Below are positions 19,456 to 27,763 of a stretch of DNA of 64,000 nt, in pieces. The stretch's first letter is position 1; each line of letters begins with the position of its first letter. The stretch lies in the NCBI GenBank assembly GCA_018665815.1, contig JABJBP010000025.1, positions 1 to 64,000 of the forward strand, in the 5' to 3' direction. This stretch comes from Rhodospirillaceae bacterium (GTDB lineage Bacteria; Pseudomonadota; Alphaproteobacteria; Rhodospirillales; Casp-alpha2). Position numbers and translations under genes: made by a program. Under the pieces are notes generated by a model. It did not search any database. It worked only from the letters and a program-made list of their open reading frames with translations, and was not told the DNA's origin.

Positions 19456-20208
19456 TCAGGCAAAATCAACGGACTGAAATACAGCCGCATCCGGTGGACC
19501 ATCACAATAGAGCCATTGCGGTTTCAGGGTCGTCCGGTTGACGCTGGGCAACCCGATCAGCGATGACGATACGGTGCCGAAACCGGTGTCTGTTCCCACG
19601 CACATGGCGCCGCCCGGCCCGGCGCCCGGTGCCGCGTCGCCCGACGCCAACAGCGCTTTCCAGGTGTCCCAATCACCCAAGCCCGGATCGGGCGCCGGCG
19701 CCCGGTGAAAGCGGTCCAAATGAAAACCTATGCGGTCCGAGCCTTCGGTGTCGTTGAGATCGTTGGCGGTGATCATCGACAAGCCTTGGGGAATTTCCAG
19801 GGCCTCAACCCGTTTCCCGTCGGAGCGCACCCAGAAGGCGTCCAGGGTATCGGCGATGACCATGTTGAAGGTCCTATAGCTTTCGGGCTCCAGCAAAGCG
19901 AGCGCCTTCGCGGCTTGTTTGGCTTCGGCGTGATCGACGGCTTCCAGGGGCAGTTCACCGCGCGAGCGTTTCGTCGCGTCGGGGCCCAGCGAACCGTAGC
20001 GATTTAATACGGCGGCCACCAATCGGTCGTCATTGAGTGCCAGCCAGGTGCCGCCGGCCAATTCATCCATACCGGCGACGACATGATCGCGGTCGTCCCA
20101 GTGGCGGGCCGGTGGCTTGGCCGGGCGATCGCGCATTTCATCGCGGTTGGCGCCAATGATCAGCGGCCAGTCGTGATCGGGGCGGCGGAGAATGACGACG
20201 GTGCACAT
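19456..20208 (-). CDS. NRDE (TANGO2-like) family protein
   Basis: A 250-residue protein beginning [10 protein letters not shown], whose Cys2 is the potential Ntn-type nucleophile. The eponymous NRDE motif is in [14 protein letters not shown], followed by [21 protein letters not shown]. The biochemical role of this family in bacteria is not settled (hydrolase-like, or haem/lipid related as in eukaryotic TANGO2). It lies 131 bp upstream of purC on the same strand and may share its transcript. The start at 20208 is required by the MC N-terminus; the longer frame is rejected. Confidence 0.85.
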   Translation of the reverse strand: MCTVVILRRPDHDWPLIIGANRDEMRDRPAKPPARHWDDRDHVVAGMDELAGGTWLALNDDRLVAAVLNRYGSLGPDATKRSRGELPLEAVDHAEAKQAAKALALLEPESYRTFNMVIADTLDAFWVRSDGKRVEALEIPQGLSMITANDLNDTEGSDRIGFHLDRFHRAPAPDPGLGDWDTWKALLASGDAAPGAGPGGAMCVGTDTGFGTVSSSLIGLPSVNRTTLKPQWLYCDGPPDAAVFQSVDFA

Positions 20209-20360
20209 GGGGCTCTCATAAACCGTTTCGCCAACGCATACCAGCCGGCGACGCCATGATGGGCATATACACACCGGCGACGCTTGCGGGGCGTGCCAAA
20301 CAACCGTATATCAATGGCGAAATTCACGCCGCCCAATTCACGCTATCGAGGGAGACCGTC

Positions 20361-20687
20361 ATGTCCGACGTCATGAATGATCGCCAAAAAGGCGAAGAAC
20401 GCAAATACCAGATGGACCAGGAACTTGAGTTCAAGGCCGAAGCCCGGCGCAACAAGCTGTTGGGGCAGTGGCTAGCCGGTGAGTTTGGCATGGGTCCGGC
20501 GGAAACCGAGGAGTACGCCAAGGAAGTTGTCATCGCTGATCTGGATGAGCCCGGTATCGAAGACGTCATGCGCAAAGTGATGGCCGATATCGAGGCGAAA
20601 GGATCCGACGTATCGGAAGACGCCGTTCGCGCCAAAATCAGCGAATTGAACGCCGTCGCCATTCAGCAAATTCAAGACGAAGGCTGA
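20361..20687 (+). CDS. F1FO-ATPase inhibitor subunit zeta (DUF1476)
   Basis: A 108-residue alpha-helical protein of the DUF1476 family, characterised in Paracoccus denitrificans as the zeta subunit. Its N-terminal helix inserts into F1 and blocks ATP hydrolysis. The family's opening (NDRQKGEERKYQMDQELEF) and the four-helix core (LLGQWLAGEFGMGPAETEEY...) are present. The family is essentially restricted to Alphaproteobacteria, which is strong taxonomic evidence. The start ATG at 20361 follows GAGGGAGA. It faces away from the purC group, a conserved placement, although the ATP synthase operon is not in the window. Confidence 0.93.
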   Translation: MSDVMNDRQKGEERKYQMDQELEFKAEARRNKLLGQWLAGEFGMGPAETEEYAKEVVIADLDEPGIEDVMRKVMADIEAKGSDVSEDAVRAKISELNAVAIQQIQDEG

Positions 20688-20696
20688 GCCGCTCGC

Positions 20697-21590
20697 TCAG
20701 GCGGTGGTTCCCGCCAACACAGATTTCTTTTCGTTAAACGCCGCAATCAGCGCGTCCATGACGGCGCGGATAGCGGGACGGCGTTTCATGTCAGGGTGCA
20801 CCAGCATCCACAACGGTTCGACGACGTCTTTAAGCGGCGGCGTCAGGCGGACCAATGAAGGATCACCGTCTTTGACGAAGCACGGCAGCACGCCCAATCC
20901 CGCGCCGGATTTCACCACATCTTTTAGGACGAGGCCGTTATTGGTGCGATAGACGGGCGCGCGGTTGCCCATATTGTTCGTGAGCCACGCGTAACCCGCG
21001 AACCGGGCGTGCATCTCGTCAAAGCCGATCCAATCACAATCTTGAAAGCGTCTGTCGGTTTTTGCCGCCGGATGGGCGTCCACATAATTCTTGGCGCCGT
21101 AAACCGCATAGGCGGCTTCGGCAAGTTTCCGCGCGGTGAGACTGGAAGCGGCGGGAAGTTCGTCGCGAATTAGAATATCGGCCTCACGTTTCGACAGGTT
21201 GACCTGAATATGGGTGACGAACAATTCGAACTCAACGTCCGGAAGTTGGATGCGCATGGGCTCCAAGTGATCAATAATGAACGGCGTCAGACTTTCGTGG
21301 ACGGAAACTCTGACCGTGCCGTCGATGGTGTCGGAAAGCGCCGCCGTGGTGCGATCCAGAGCTTCCGCAGCGTGCGCCATGTCCTGGGCCATGGGGACCA
21401 AACGTTCGCCGGCGGCCGTCAGCGCATAGCCGTCGGCCAGCCGGTCAAACAGCTTGGCGTCCATGTCGCGTTCCAAGCGCTCGATCCGGCGTCCCACGGT
21501 GGGCTGTGAAACCTTCAGCTTGCGCGCCGTCTCCGACAGCGTGCCGTCGCGCGAAAGCGCCAGGAATATTCTGAGATCATCCCAATTCAT
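20697..21590 (-). CDS. LysR family transcriptional regulator
   Basis: 297 residues: an N-terminal winged helix (MNWDDLRIFLALSRDGTLS, LKVSQPTVGRRIERLE) and a periplasmic-binding-like effector domain. It is divergent from the transporter gene at 21679 across an 88-bp intergenic region that contains a palindrome (21635-21651). That is the standard LysR arrangement, so it probably controls the transporter/racemase/PLP-lyase/cupin operon and itself. The effector is unknown, plausibly an amino acid or derivative handled by that operon. Confidence 0.93.
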   Translation of the reverse strand: MNWDDLRIFLALSRDGTLSETARKLKVSQPTVGRRIERLERDMDAKLFDRLADGYALTAAGERLVPMAQDMAHAAEALDRTTAALSDTIDGTVRVSVHESLTPFIIDHLEPMRIQLPDVEFELFVTHIQVNLSKREADILIRDELPAASSLTARKLAEAAYAVYGAKNYVDAHPAAKTDRRFQDCDWIGFDEMHARFAGYAWLTNNMGNRAPVYRTNNGLVLKDVVKSGAGLGVLPCFVKDGDPSLVRLTPPLKDVVEPLWMLVHPDMKRRPAIRAVMDALIAAFNEKKSVLAGTTA

Positions 21591-21634
21591 GATGAATTTA
21601 TAGCCGATTACAGGGATTCAAGACCATGCAATTG

Positions 21635-21651
21635 TGAATAAGAATTATTCA
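21635..21651. promoter_or_regulatory. Probable LysR operator
   Basis: A perfect dyad TGAATAA-GAA-TTATTCA sits at the centre of the divergent intergenic region. It is enclosed by an outer pair ATGCA (21626-21630) / TGCAT (21658-21662) with almost the same centre. It contains T-N11-A spacing as in LysR boxes. Confidence 0.55.
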
Positions 21652-21678
21652 AAATAGTGCATTCCTATATGAAAGTGT

Positions 21679-22656
21679 ATGTCCTACAAAAGCACCATGG
21701 AAGAGTTCACACGCATAATGCAACAGCCACATAGGCCCTTTGAGCGGTGGTCATCGCGCTGGCATTTCGGCCGGTTCCGCGGGCCGATCAGCGCCCATCA
21801 ACGGGGCATCTTGATGATGTTGGCGTCAGGATTTTTGTTCGCCTTGATGTTCTCCATCCCGAAGCTCGCCGGTGGAGAGGTCAACGGCCTGCAAGTGACG
21901 TTCATCCGTTACTTTACGGGTTTTCTGACGATCTTGCCGATCATGCTCTGGCGGGTGTCGCGGGGGGGCTCGTTTCGCGCCCCTGCCTGGCCGTTGATTG
22001 CCTTGCGCGCGTCGTTCGGTGCCGCGGGCGTCACTTGTGTGATCTACGCAACCACCCATATGACTTACGCCGATGCCCTGGCGATCAGTTTCGCCGACGG
22101 TATTTTCGTGCTGGTCCTGGCCATGTTGATTCTTGGCGAACGCGTTTCGCCACGGCGCTGGGCGGCGGCGGCATTATCCCTGGCAGGTGCTGTCATCGTC
22201 GCCCAACCGTCGCCGGAACTTCTGGGCCGAGTGTTCATGGAGCCTGCCGCCGGCATCGCGTTTTTGGGTGCGGCGATCATGGCCGGTGAGGTCATTGTCA
22301 TTAAACATCTGAGCCACCGCCTGGGCGCCGTGACGCTGCTGTTCTACACCAACATGTTCGCGGTCGCGCTTTTGACGGTTCCGGCATTCTATATCGGCGA
22401 TTGGCCGCCACTTGAAGACCTCATGCTTTACGCCTTGATGGGCCCCGTGGCGATTGCCGGACAGTTCTTGTTTATTTTCGCGCTCCGCTCCACAGACGTC
22501 TCGGCGCTGGTGCCCTACAAATACTCGACCCTGATTTACGCGGTGTTGTTGGGTATCGTGTTCTTCGGCCAGTGGCCCGATATGTTGACCGTCGCGGGGA
22601 TCGGACTGATCATCTTTTCCGGCGTGCAGTTGTCCAGGCTGGAAGCGCGGGCCTGA
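21679..22656 (+). CDS. EamA/DMT family transporter
   Basis: A 325-residue inner-membrane protein with about ten hydrophobic segments in two EamA repeats (ILMMLASGFLFALMFSIPK..., then IAFLGAAIMAGEVIVIKHL...). DMT members export or import amino acids and small metabolites. It heads a four-gene cluster with a racemase, a PLP enzyme and a cupin, under a divergent LysR gene, so an amino-acid-related cargo is inferred. The N-terminus (about 35 residues before TM1) is longer than usual and the start may lie further in. Confidence 0.9.
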   Translation: MSYKSTMEEFTRIMQQPHRPFERWSSRWHFGRFRGPISAHQRGILMMLASGFLFALMFSIPKLAGGEVNGLQVTFIRYFTGFLTILPIMLWRVSRGGSFRAPAWPLIALRASFGAAGVTCVIYATTHMTYADALAISFADGIFVLVLAMLILGERVSPRRWAAAALSLAGAVIVAQPSPELLGRVFMEPAAGIAFLGAAIMAGEVIVIKHLSHRLGAVTLLFYTNMFAVALLTVPAFYIGDWPPLEDLMLYALMGPVAIAGQFLFIFALRSTDVSALVPYKYSTLIYAVLLGIVFFGQWPDMLTVAGIGLIIFSGVQLSRLEARA

Positions 22657-22671
22657 ACGACGGGGCTTGCC

Positions 22672-23403
22672 GTGTCCGAACATGGGCAATGCAGGGGAGG
22701 GAATATTGAAAAAATCGGCATGATCGGCGGCTTGAGCTGGGTATCCACCGCGGAATATTACAAACGCATCAATGAAATGACACAAGAGGCAAGGGGCGGT
22801 GTTCATTCGGCTGAATTGATCCTGCAAAGTGTGGACCGGCAACATTATGTCGATGCCGTGATCGAGCGCCAGGACGAGGACGCGGCGTGTGAAATAATTT
22901 TGCATGCCGCCAAGGCGGTTGAGCGCGGTGGCGCCGAATTCATCGTGATTTCGTGTAATGACGTGCATCGGTTTGTGCCCCGCGTCGCGCCGCAAATATC
23001 CATCCCGTTTTTGCATATCGCCGATGCCACAGGCTGCGCTGTCCAGGCCGCCGGGTTGACCACGGTGGCGCTGCTGGGCGTCAGAAAAACCATGGAAGAG
23101 CCGTTTTATCCTGACGTTCTGAAAAATCATGGGATCACCACGATTATCCCCGATGAGGGTGAAAAAACATATATCCACGACAAAATTTACGACGAGTTGG
23201 TAAGGGATGTCTTTACCGAGGAAACGCGCACGGGCTACCTCAGCATCATGTGCGATTTGACCGATCGGGGCGCCGAGGGCGTCATTTTGGGATGCACGGA
23301 AATCCCGCTGCTGATCCGCCCCTGCGACACCGACATCGCCACCTTCTCAACCACTGAAATCCACTGCCGTGCGGCCGTTAATATGGCCCTCGACGACGCA
23401 TAA
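22672..23403 (+). CDS. Aspartate/glutamate racemase family protein
   Basis: About 243 residues with the two-cysteine catalytic layout of cofactor-independent amino acid racemases: Cys in VISCNDVHRF and Cys in LGCTEIPLL, with the N-terminal IGMIGGLSWVSTAEYYKRIN. The annotated GTG start at 22672 lacks a good ribosome site. A strong GGGGAGGG (22694-22701) instead precedes a TTG at 22706 that would give M-K-K-I-G-M if the A6 run were A7. So the true start is either the GTG, a rare ATT at 22705, or the TTG with a 1-nt indel. It lies 15 bp downstream of the transporter. Confidence 0.85.
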   Translation: MSEHGQCRGGNIEKIGMIGGLSWVSTAEYYKRINEMTQEARGGVHSAELILQSVDRQHYVDAVIERQDEDAACEIILHAAKAVERGGAEFIVISCNDVHRFVPRVAPQISIPFLHIADATGCAVQAAGLTTVALLGVRKTMEEPFYPDVLKNHGITTIIPDEGEKTYIHDKIYDELVRDVFTEETRTGYLSIMCDLTDRGAEGVILGCTEIPLLIRPCDTDIATFSTTEIHCRAAVNMALDDA

Positions 23404-23434
23404 TGGCGACAACACCCATGAAATGAGGCTCAGA

Positions 23435-24577
23435 ATGTCCTTCAATACAGACGCCGCCTACATCGACCTCGTCAGCGGGGATACTTATCCTCTCGACCAA
23501 CCCATTTGGCGTTCGCCTGCCGGCAATCCGCTGATGCTGACTGACCTGCCGGGTATTCGGCGCGATCAGATCGACGCGGAGACGCGCTCAATTTGGCGTT
23601 ATCGCCGCGCACTACCTCTGGAAGTCGACGCCCCCGTGACCATGGGCGAGGGATGCACACCGCTGCACCGGGGCGAATTTGATGGCGTGGCGTGTAACTT
23701 CAAGTTGGAATGGTTTTCGCCGACCGGGTCGTTCAAGGACCGGGGCGCGTCGGTGTTGGTCTCAATCCTCCGCCAGCAAGGCATCACCCATATTCTGGAA
23801 GACAGTTCCGGCAACGGTGGCGCGGCCATTGCCGGGTACGGGGCGGCGGCGGGTATCAAAGTCAAAGTATTGGTGCCTGAGACCACGTCGCCCGCAAAGG
23901 TCGCCCAAGCGCGCGCATACGGTGCCGAGATTGAATTGATCCCAGGCCCGCGCGAAGCCACGGAAGCGGCAGCCATCACCCAGGCGGCTGAAATATTGTA
24001 CGCTAGTCACAACTGGCACCCATTCTTTTTGCAGGGCACGAAGACGCTGGGCTATGAAATCTGGGAAGATTTGAATTTCACTGTTCCCAATAACATCGTC
24101 ATCCCGGCGTCGGCAGGCAGTAATCTCTTGGGTTGCTATTTAGCCTTCAAAGAATTGATGGCGTCGGGTGAAACGACGCGGTTGCCGAGACTGTTCGTCT
24201 CCCAGCCGGCCAATTGCGCCCCCTTGCATGCCAGTTTTCAGGCTGGCTCGGACGATTTTGTTGAAACCGAATTCGGCATGACCATTGCCGAGGGCACGGC
24301 GATCAAACGACCGATCCGGTTGAAGCAGATGCTGGATGCGGTGCGCGAAAGCAGTGGTGGCACGGTGGCGGTAGCCGAGGAGGACATCGCCCGGGCCGCG
24401 CTGAATTTGGCGGCGGCGGGCATCTATACCGAGCCGACGTCGGCGCACGCCGCGGCGGGGTTCACTCAACTCATCGCGTCGAGGCAAATCGATGCCGCCG
24501 AGGAAACCGTCGTCATTCTGACCGGCACGGGTTTGAAAGCGACGCCGTTCTACGCGGATCATTTCTCGGGAGAATAA
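23435..24577 (+). CDS. PLP-dependent threonine-synthase-like enzyme
   Basis: About 380 residues, fold type II. The Schiff-base Lys lies in SPTGSFKDRGASVLV, followed by the phosphate/Asn loop DSSGNGGAAIAGYGAAAGIK. The C-terminal TEPTSAHAAAGFTQL and ILTGTGLKATPFY are typical of threonine synthase / cysteate synthase / diaminopropionate-type enzymes. Bona fide threonine synthase for biosynthesis would be expected elsewhere with hom/thrB, so a specialised beta-elimination or beta-replacement role in this operon is likely. It is followed after 1 bp by the cupin gene. Confidence 0.88.
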   Translation: MSFNTDAAYIDLVSGDTYPLDQPIWRSPAGNPLMLTDLPGIRRDQIDAETRSIWRYRRALPLEVDAPVTMGEGCTPLHRGEFDGVACNFKLEWFSPTGSFKDRGASVLVSILRQQGITHILEDSSGNGGAAIAGYGAAAGIKVKVLVPETTSPAKVAQARAYGAEIELIPGPREATEAAAITQAAEILYASHNWHPFFLQGTKTLGYEIWEDLNFTVPNNIVIPASAGSNLLGCYLAFKELMASGETTRLPRLFVSQPANCAPLHASFQAGSDDFVETEFGMTIAEGTAIKRPIRLKQMLDAVRESSGGTVAVAEEDIARAALNLAAAGIYTEPTSAHAAAGFTQLIASRQIDAAEETVVILTGTGLKATPFYADHFSGE

Positions 24578-24578
24578 A

Positions 24579-24956
24579 ATGGCTGAAACGATCGATATCG
24601 AGGCGGCGCTCAAATCCGTCAGTTTTCTAGACGGCCGTACGCCCGAGTCCGATACGTCGGGAACATTTGCCCGCCTTGGCACCTACCGCGACGGCGCAAT
24701 GTTCGCAGGCAGCTTTTCCGGCACCAGCCCATGGGAGCGCCATCCCGCTGATGAGATCGTTCATGTTCTGGGTGGTGGGGCGGTCATCAGCCTGGTCGCC
24801 GGCGAGGCCGTCGAACAACACAATTTGAAGGCCGGCATGATCGTCATCGTGCCCGAAGGCACCTGGCACCGGTTCGAAGCGCCCGACGGAGTCACCTTGA
24901 TGACCGTGACGCCGCAACCCACTGAACACACGTTGGAAGATGTGCCGGCCGGCTAA
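24579..24956 (+). CDS. Small cupin-domain protein
   Basis: A 125-residue single-domain cupin with the two half-motifs: PWERHPADEIVHVLGGGAVI (His, Glu, His ligand region) and VPEGTWHRFEAPDGVTLM (terminal His). It starts 1 bp after the PLP enzyme and closes the operon. Small cupins act as isomerases, dioxygenases or metabolite-binding proteins; the metal ligands look intact, so an enzymatic role is possible. Substrate unknown. Confidence 0.87.
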   Translation: MAETIDIEAALKSVSFLDGRTPESDTSGTFARLGTYRDGAMFAGSFSGTSPWERHPADEIVHVLGGGAVISLVAGEAVEQHNLKAGMIVIVPEGTWHRFEAPDGVTLMTVTPQPTEHTLEDVPAG

Positions 24957-24997
24957 TGTTTAGGTTTGCCGCCGGAGAATTAGCAGGGCGAAGTGCC

Positions 24998-25894
24998 CTA
25001 TTGAGGCGGTGGCACGGCACGGCGATAGAGATGCCAGGTGGCATGACCAAGAACTGGCAGCGTGACAAACAAGGCGACTAGGCCCGAGAGCAGCGAAACC
25101 GCGACCGTCGCCGCGATGATCGCACACCAGACCGCCATGACGCGGGGGTTTGCAGTGACGAAACGGACGCTGGTCAGCATCGCGGTGACGAAATCGATGT
25201 CACGGTCGAACAACATCGGGATCGAGACCACCGAATAGGAAAACACGGCGAAGGCGATGATCGCGCCGACGGCGTTGCCGACAACCAGGAACAGCCAACC
25301 AGACGGCGTCGTGAAGATCACGTCGATCAGTTCCTCGAAGCCGAAGATCTGGAAGCCCATGAAGCCGAAAGTCAGAAAAGCGGCAATATCCAGCCAGATG
25401 AACCAGGAGAAACCGGTGACCAGAGCCATCCAGCCCAGGTCCCGATCGAACATGGATTTCACCGTGGCGAACACCAAAGTCCATGAAAGGTCGGGCTTGC
25501 CCATGTCCGGCCCCGTGTCTGGCCCCATGCCTGGCCGCATGGCTTGCTCGTTTTCCAACTGCCGGCTAACGACATAGAAGCCGCTGGCGATGAACGGCGC
25601 GATCAGTGCAAAGCTAGCGGCCAGCGGGTAGATCAGATAGGGCAGGTCGAAAAGTAGCAACAGCGCGATCAGCGCCCAGCCGCCGACCACGTATATACCG
25701 GAAAAAAATATCCCGTAGACGGGTGCGGCGCGAAAATCACGGAGCGCCAAGGCCAGAACGTCCAGGAGGTCGTCGACCGCCACCACGTTGACCTGAATTG
25801 GGGTTTTGTACCTCGCCGCCGGCGCGGCACCAGCATCCGTCGAAACGGCCGCGGCTGCCGGAGCACCGCCGGCCTTATCCATATTGTCGTTCAC
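24998..25894 (-). CDS. DUF2189 integral membrane protein
   Basis: 298 residues: an Ala/Pro-rich cytoplasmic N-terminus of about 45 residues, then six hydrophobic segments (for example YGIFFSGIYVVGGWALIALL, WLFLVVGNAVGAIIAFAVF, VMAVWCAIIAATVAVSLL). This arrangement matches the DUF2189 family, often encoded near cytochrome oxidase genes but of unsettled function. It is convergent with the cupin gene, with 41 bp between. Confidence 0.82.
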   Translation of the reverse strand: MNDNMDKAGGAPAAAAVSTDAGAAPAARYKTPIQVNVVAVDDLLDVLALALRDFRAAPVYGIFFSGIYVVGGWALIALLLLFDLPYLIYPLAASFALIAPFIASGFYVVSRQLENEQAMRPGMGPDTGPDMGKPDLSWTLVFATVKSMFDRDLGWMALVTGFSWFIWLDIAAFLTFGFMGFQIFGFEELIDVIFTTPSGWLFLVVGNAVGAIIAFAVFSYSVVSIPMLFDRDIDFVTAMLTSVRFVTANPRVMAVWCAIIAATVAVSLLSGLVALFVTLPVLGHATWHLYRRAVPPPQ

Positions 25895-26077
25895 TATTCA
25901 CGACCCTCAACATGTTCCTTCCCCATGTCGAGTAGTCAGTATAGGAAGTTCACGACGGTGTGTCGAATTCTGAACGAGTTTGGGCCGTTGTGTTTTATGG
26001 CAATGACCACAGGGAACACTGAGTTACGGACCAGGTGATTTTGGAAGGCGAAGCGCCGGTTTAGAGATTGCGCCGCA

Positions 26078-27291
26078 CTAAATAACCGCGTCCTCAGTGA
26101 ACGGAAGGTTGTTTTCGATGCGCGTGTAATTGAACGGCGACAAATCCAGCGATCTGTATTCCCCGAAAACGATAAGCTCGGCCGTGCCTCGACCCATGGC
26201 CGGCGATTGCTGGAATCCGTGCCCTGAAAATCCGTTGACGAAGATAAAGTTTCTGACCGTCGTGTGAGGCCCCAAGATCGCGTTTTGATCAAACGTGTTA
26301 TAGGCGTAATGCCCAGCCCAGGAATTGATCAATTTGATCGCTTCGAATTGAGGAATTCGGTGCGCGATTGCGGGCCCGGCTTTTTCTTCCCAGATGCTGT
26401 GATCTTGGACGAAGTTGTCGTAATCGACTGGTGGATCATCATCGGGCGGGCAGCCGGCGAGATAATAGGCGCCGTCGGTTCGCATATGCACGCCGGAAGG
26501 GTCGATGGTCAGCGGCAAATCGCCTTTGAGCGGCGTCTCGGCATCGAAAATGAAGGTATAGCGCTTGCGGGGCTCGACGGGAATTTCGATTCCCGCCATC
26601 CGCGAGGTGCGGACGGCCCTCGGCCCTGACGCGTTCACCACGGTGCCGCAAGCAATCAATTCACCAGTTGCCAGAGTTACGCTTTCAACCTGGCTCCCGC
26701 TGGCGTTTAGCGTCATGGCGATCACTTCGTTGGTAAGATATTCAACGCCTTTTTCGCGGGCCGAACGCTTCCACCAATCGAACAAGGTGTTGCCGTCAAA
26801 ATATCCTTTATCGATCAGATTGTGGTTGCCGGCAATGATGTCGTCCAGGTGATAGAAGGGATATGTGGTTTTGATCTCTTCGGCGCTCATGTGCTTGGTG
26901 CCAGCACCGCAGGCGACCTGAATTTCCTAAATTTTTTTAAAACTCTAGCAAACGCTTCGTTGTCGGCAAGATACATATATCCAAAATTTTGGAGTGTTAC
27001 CTCGGGTACTCGCGGATCATTGCCCATGAAAGACCGAAAGTTCTTCACGTAATCTGCGGCAAATTGCGAGATGCGAACGTTAATTTCCTGAGAAAATTGC
27101 TGGCGCATGCAGCTGTTGGTGTGAGCAGTTGAGGTGAATTCGTAGGTCGGGTCGCGTTCAACGACCAGGACCGAGCCGTCGAAATCCAAGTTGTTGGCCA
27201 AGAACCAGGCTACCGACGATCCGTACATGGCGCCGCCAACAATGACGACATCATAACTTGGCCTCTTTGGTGCTTCGAACGTTTGGGGCAT
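26078..27291 (-). pseudogene. FAD-dependent oxidoreductase (DAO / sarcosine-oxidase-like), frameshifted
   Basis: The N-terminal frame (27291 to about 26930) contains the dinucleotide motif YDVVIVGGAMYGSSVAWFL and a RQQFS substrate-loop region. The C-terminal frame (about 26925 to 26078) contains HMSAEEIKTTYPFYHLDDI, VVNASGPRAVRTS and GFSGHGFQQSPAMGRGTAEL, the FAD-clamping end typical of glycine/sarcosine oxidases. Restoring one base at about 26929 (TTT[C]AGGAAATTCAG) would join them as LKKFQEIQVACGAGTKHMSA. The deletion lies beside an A7 run. Both halves remain fluent, so it is either a very recent mutation or a sequence error. If intact, it would be an enzyme of about 404 residues that oxidises an N-methyl or D-amino acid. 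Confidence 0.85.
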
Positions 27292-27294
27292 TGA

Positions 27295-27645
27295 TCAGCC
27301 TAAATTTATCGAATGACTAGCGACGGACAGATTGATGCGCTGGCCCACATCATCGCGGGCTTTCTGGTAGTTATGCCATTCGTACCCACCAAGTAAGGCC
27401 GCGAACAGCACAATCGTGATCGGCACTGTCAGACCCAAAATTTTGTTTTCACGGATTTCAGCATGGAGCCGCCACCTCAAGTCAACCGACGCCCAAGGGA
27501 TGCCGTATGTACACCACCCGCCATGAGCCGGAATAAACGGCGCCGGATTGGCTTTGGAGGCGGCTAAGGGTTTCCGTTGTTTTTTCATTTCATAAGGACG
27601 CGACCAATGGGGCCGGAACATGCGGTCATGCAACCGGTAATCCAT
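27295..27645 (-). CDS. Small single-pass membrane protein
   Basis: Up to 116 residues (possible internal start at the ATG at 27588). A hydrophilic N-terminal part rich in Trp/Pro/Arg is followed by one transmembrane segment (ILGLTVPITIVLFAALLGG) and a short tail. Family not recognised. It ends 3 bp before the FAD oxidoreductase start on the same strand, which suggests coupled expression, perhaps as a membrane tether or accessory subunit. Reality of the gene is moderately supported by the tight spacing and the clean membrane segment. Confidence 0.5.
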   Translation of the reverse strand: MDYRLHDRMFRPHWSRPYEMKKQRKPLAASKANPAPFIPAHGGWCTYGIPWASVDLRWRLHAEIRENKILGLTVPITIVLFAALLGGYEWHNYQKARDDVGQRINLSVASHSINLG

Positions 27646-27763
27646 TGCGCGGCGGCCCGTGTTTCGTTAGATTTTTGACGCTGTCATTCGTTCGTATCGG
27701 GTCGCCTCGACTTGATGCCGAACCGACACGATTTCCGCCCCTGAACTGAACGCCGGGACCCAA

